A stretch of DNA of 64,000 bases from Monoglobus sp964617455. Lineage in GTDB: Bacteria; Bacillota; Clostridia; Monoglobales; Monoglobaceae. Made by a program: the position numbers and the translations under genes. The stretch spans positions 1-64,000 of the forward strand of contig CAZTYF010000006.1 in the NCBI GenBank assembly GCA_964617455.1, written 5' to 3'. Under the pieces are notes generated by a model. It did no database searches. It had not been told where the DNA came from and was given only the letters and a program-made list of their open reading frames with translations. This document shows, in pieces, positions 60,686-64,000 of this stretch (positions within the stretch are counted from its first letter, which is position 1; the number at the start of each line of letters is the position of its first letter).

Positions 60686-61360
60686 ATGGATTTTGATTTT
60701 AAAAGCGAAGAGGAAAAATACGATTTTAACGACTTGGTCAAAATAGTGGAACTTCTCAGAGCTCCCGGAGGCTGCCCCTGGGACAGGGAACAGACTCACG
60801 AAAGCATCAAGCGGAACCTTATCGAAGAAGGCTATGAGCTCATTGAGGCCATAGACGGCGGGAATCCCCGAAAAATGGCGGACGAGAGCGGCGATTTGAT
60901 GCTCCAGGTGGTGTTCCATGCGGTGATGGGAAAAGAGGCAGGAGAATATGACATAGATGATGTGACGGACGCCGTATGCCGCAAACTCATTCACCGTCAT
61001 CCCCATGTGTTCGGAGATGTGAATGTTTCGGGCAGCGGCGAGGTCCTCAGAAATTGGGACGCCATCAAAAGAGGGGACCGAAGCCAGACAACCGTCTCGG
61101 AGGAGATGAGGGGCGTATCCGAATACCTGCCCGCCCTGATGAGAGCGGAAAAAATTCAAAAAAAGGCCGAAAAAGCGGGCTTTTCCCCGGCGCTCAAAGA
61201 ATCCGGGGAAGAGGATTTCGGAGCGGAGCTGTTCGGCCTTGTGAGCAGGGCCCGAAAAGCCGGCGAGGACCCGGAGCTTTTGCTCAGAGAATATACGAAT
61301 AAATTCATAGACGATTTTGAAAAATACGAAAGCGGCAAGACAGCGGACAACAATCCGTAA
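60686..61360 (+). CDS. mazG: Nucleoside triphosphate pyrophosphohydrolase MazG
   Basis: A 224-aa all-alpha NTP-PPase that cleans up nucleotide pools. The first MazG domain has LRAPGGCPWDREQTHESI, then EEGYELIEAI and ADESGDLMLQVVFHA, which hold the E-x2-E...E-x2-D metal site. A HRHPHVFGDV motif and a second, shorter MazG-like part follow. Bacillus YabN has a tetrapyrrole-methylase domain in front; this protein does not. It sits 37 bases after the flippase gene and 12 before the S4 gene. Confidence 0.93.
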   Translation: MDFDFKSEEEKYDFNDLVKIVELLRAPGGCPWDREQTHESIKRNLIEEGYELIEAIDGGNPRKMADESGDLMLQVVFHAVMGKEAGEYDIDDVTDAVCRKLIHRHPHVFGDVNVSGSGEVLRNWDAIKRGDRSQTTVSEEMRGVSEYLPALMRAEKIQKKAEKAGFSPALKESGEEDFGAELFGLVSRARKAGEDPELLLREYTNKFIDDFEKYESGKTADNNP

Positions 61361-61372
61361 GGAAGAGTAAAT

Positions 61373-61621
61373 ATGAGATTGGATAAATTTTTAAAGGTGT
61401 CCCGCATAATCAAGCGGCGCACCGTGGCAAACGAGGCCTGCGACGGCGGACGGGTATCCGTGGATGGCAGAGTGGTGAAAGCCTCCTATGATGTGAAGCC
61501 GGGAGACGAGATTACGATAATGTTCGGCGAAAAGCCCCTGACCGTAAAAGTCCTCTCCGTGAAGGAAAATCCCCGAAAAGAGGAAGCAGCGGGTATGTAT
61601 GAAACGGTGGTCAAAAAGTAG
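61373..61621 (+). CDS. rqcP: S4-domain RNA-binding protein, RqcP/YabO family
   Basis: An 82-aa protein that is almost entirely an S4 RNA-binding domain (MRLDKFLKVSRIIKRRTVANEACDGG...VDGRVVKAS). Family members (YabO/RqcP, Hsp15-like) bind stalled 50S subunits and, with RqcH, support C-terminal Ala tailing in ribosome quality control. The position after yabM and mazG supports the YabO assignment. Short Lys-rich end. No sporulation genes yabP or yabQ follow. Confidence 0.88.
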   Translation: MRLDKFLKVSRIIKRRTVANEACDGGRVSVDGRVVKASYDVKPGDEITIMFGEKPLTVKVLSVKENPRKEEAAGMYETVVKK

Positions 61622-61748
61622 AGACCCGATGCCCGGCAGGGCAAAATCCTCCCCCAAAATTCCTTTGCTAATTTTAACAAAATAAAGGGTTAAAATATAA
61701 TCGGATTGGGCAAGTCCCATAAAATTAGACGGCATTGCCCGAAATCTG

Positions 61749-61777
61749 TTGACAACGGGAAAATAATGGGGTATAAT
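61749..61777 (+). promoter_or_regulatory. Promoter of glnA (type III)
   Basis: TTGACA (61749-61754), 17-base spacer, TATAAT (61772-61777): both hexamers are perfect. The start site should lie near 61784. Confidence 0.88.
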
Positions 61778-61795
61778 TCACAGCAAGGTCAGCAA

Positions 61796-61829
61796 AGGCG
61801 CTGTGAGAATTTCTCGCAGCGCCTGTTTT
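61796..61829 (+). terminator. Promoter-proximal hairpin in the glnA leader, possible attenuator
   Basis: AGGCGCTG (61796-61803) pairs with CAGCGCCT (61817-61824); inside it GAGA can pair with TCTC. GTTTTAAT follows. It lies only about 12 bases after the predicted start site and 68 bases before the glnA ATG, so it would cut the message to about 45 nt unless read-through is allowed. The T tract is short. Confidence 0.6.
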
Positions 61830-61897
61830 AATACGGAAAAGTAATATATTTTACATATTCAAGTTTAGTCATTAAACTCAGAAAGGATGTTTTGTAA

Positions 61898-63991
<2,094 letters not shown>

Positions 63992-64000
63992 AAAATCCGC

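Noticed and set aside
61779..61805. An antiterminator helix (CACAGC with GCTGTG) competing with the glnN terminator
   Set aside because: Its left arm lies before or at the predicted transcription start, so it would not be in the RNA unless transcription starts further upstream.

Overview
The window reads as a chromosomal segment of an anaerobic, Gram-positive, Clostridia-type bacterium of roughly balanced GC. The support is: sigma-A promoters and strong Shine-Dalgarno sites; S-layer-homology (SLH) surface proteins; a cohesin/dockerin pair; a K+-dependent membrane pyrophosphatase; type III glutamine synthetase; a Feo iron system; and pieces of Bacillus/Clostridium gene order (glmU-pth-mfd, rplU-rpmA-obg, yabM-yabN-yabO). 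Two giant SLH proteins each carry a pectin methylesterase domain, so the cell probably lives on pectin, as gut pectin specialists such as Monoglobus do. That lifestyle and lineage are inferences.

Layout. Positions 1-1,080 hold a DUF4373 (Lin1244/Lin1753-type) gene ending in a 23-bp-period iteron-like array, probably the edge of a mobile element. From 1,098 to 17,075 (minus strand) lie the two giant SLH-pectinesterases (2,495 and 2,538 aa) with pgsA between them. They share a 352-bp block of identical DNA and carry large internal duplications. From 17,349 to 20,776 (minus) is a feoA-feoA-feoB-feoB-associated operon whose promoter is overlaid by related 18-bp dyads. From 20,926 to 31,210 (plus) run glmU, pth, mfd, a membrane parvulin, hppA, rplU and rpmA, followed by obg and a broken Rpn-type gene. 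From 33,019 to 38,705 (plus) is a surface-glycan cluster: murJ, an O-antigen-ligase-like protein, a GT4 glycosyltransferase and two DUF4330 proteins.

From 38,990 to 42,660 is a defence-type island: mosaic hairpin repeats, a candidate type I toxin-antitoxin locus (small membrane peptide, shared bidirectional terminator, convergent consensus promoter) and an McrBC restriction system. From 42,744 to 46,333 (minus) a dockerin protein and a cohesin-SLH protein form a two-gene operon, apparently a minimal cell-surface docking pair. Next come apbE with a probably leaderless mRNA, an MntA antitoxin with an internally deleted HepT toxin, and an amidohydrolase (plus). From 49,075 to 58,608 (minus) are a small membrane protein, an LCP ligase, a copper-amine-oxidase-stalk protein, nadE, mtaB, ppx/gppA, a DNRLRE surface protein and gapA. 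The window closes (plus) with yabM-mazG-yabO and a type III glutamine synthetase behind a promoter-proximal terminator hairpin.

How the genes fit together. The SLH, cohesin, dockerin, LCP, MurJ, glycosyltransferase and O-antigen-ligase-like products all serve the cell surface: building the wall glycan to which SLH domains attach, then hanging pectin-active enzymes and a docking module on it. No rRNA, tRNA, CRISPR array or insertion-sequence transposase was recognised. All calls come from reading the sequence; no database search was run.
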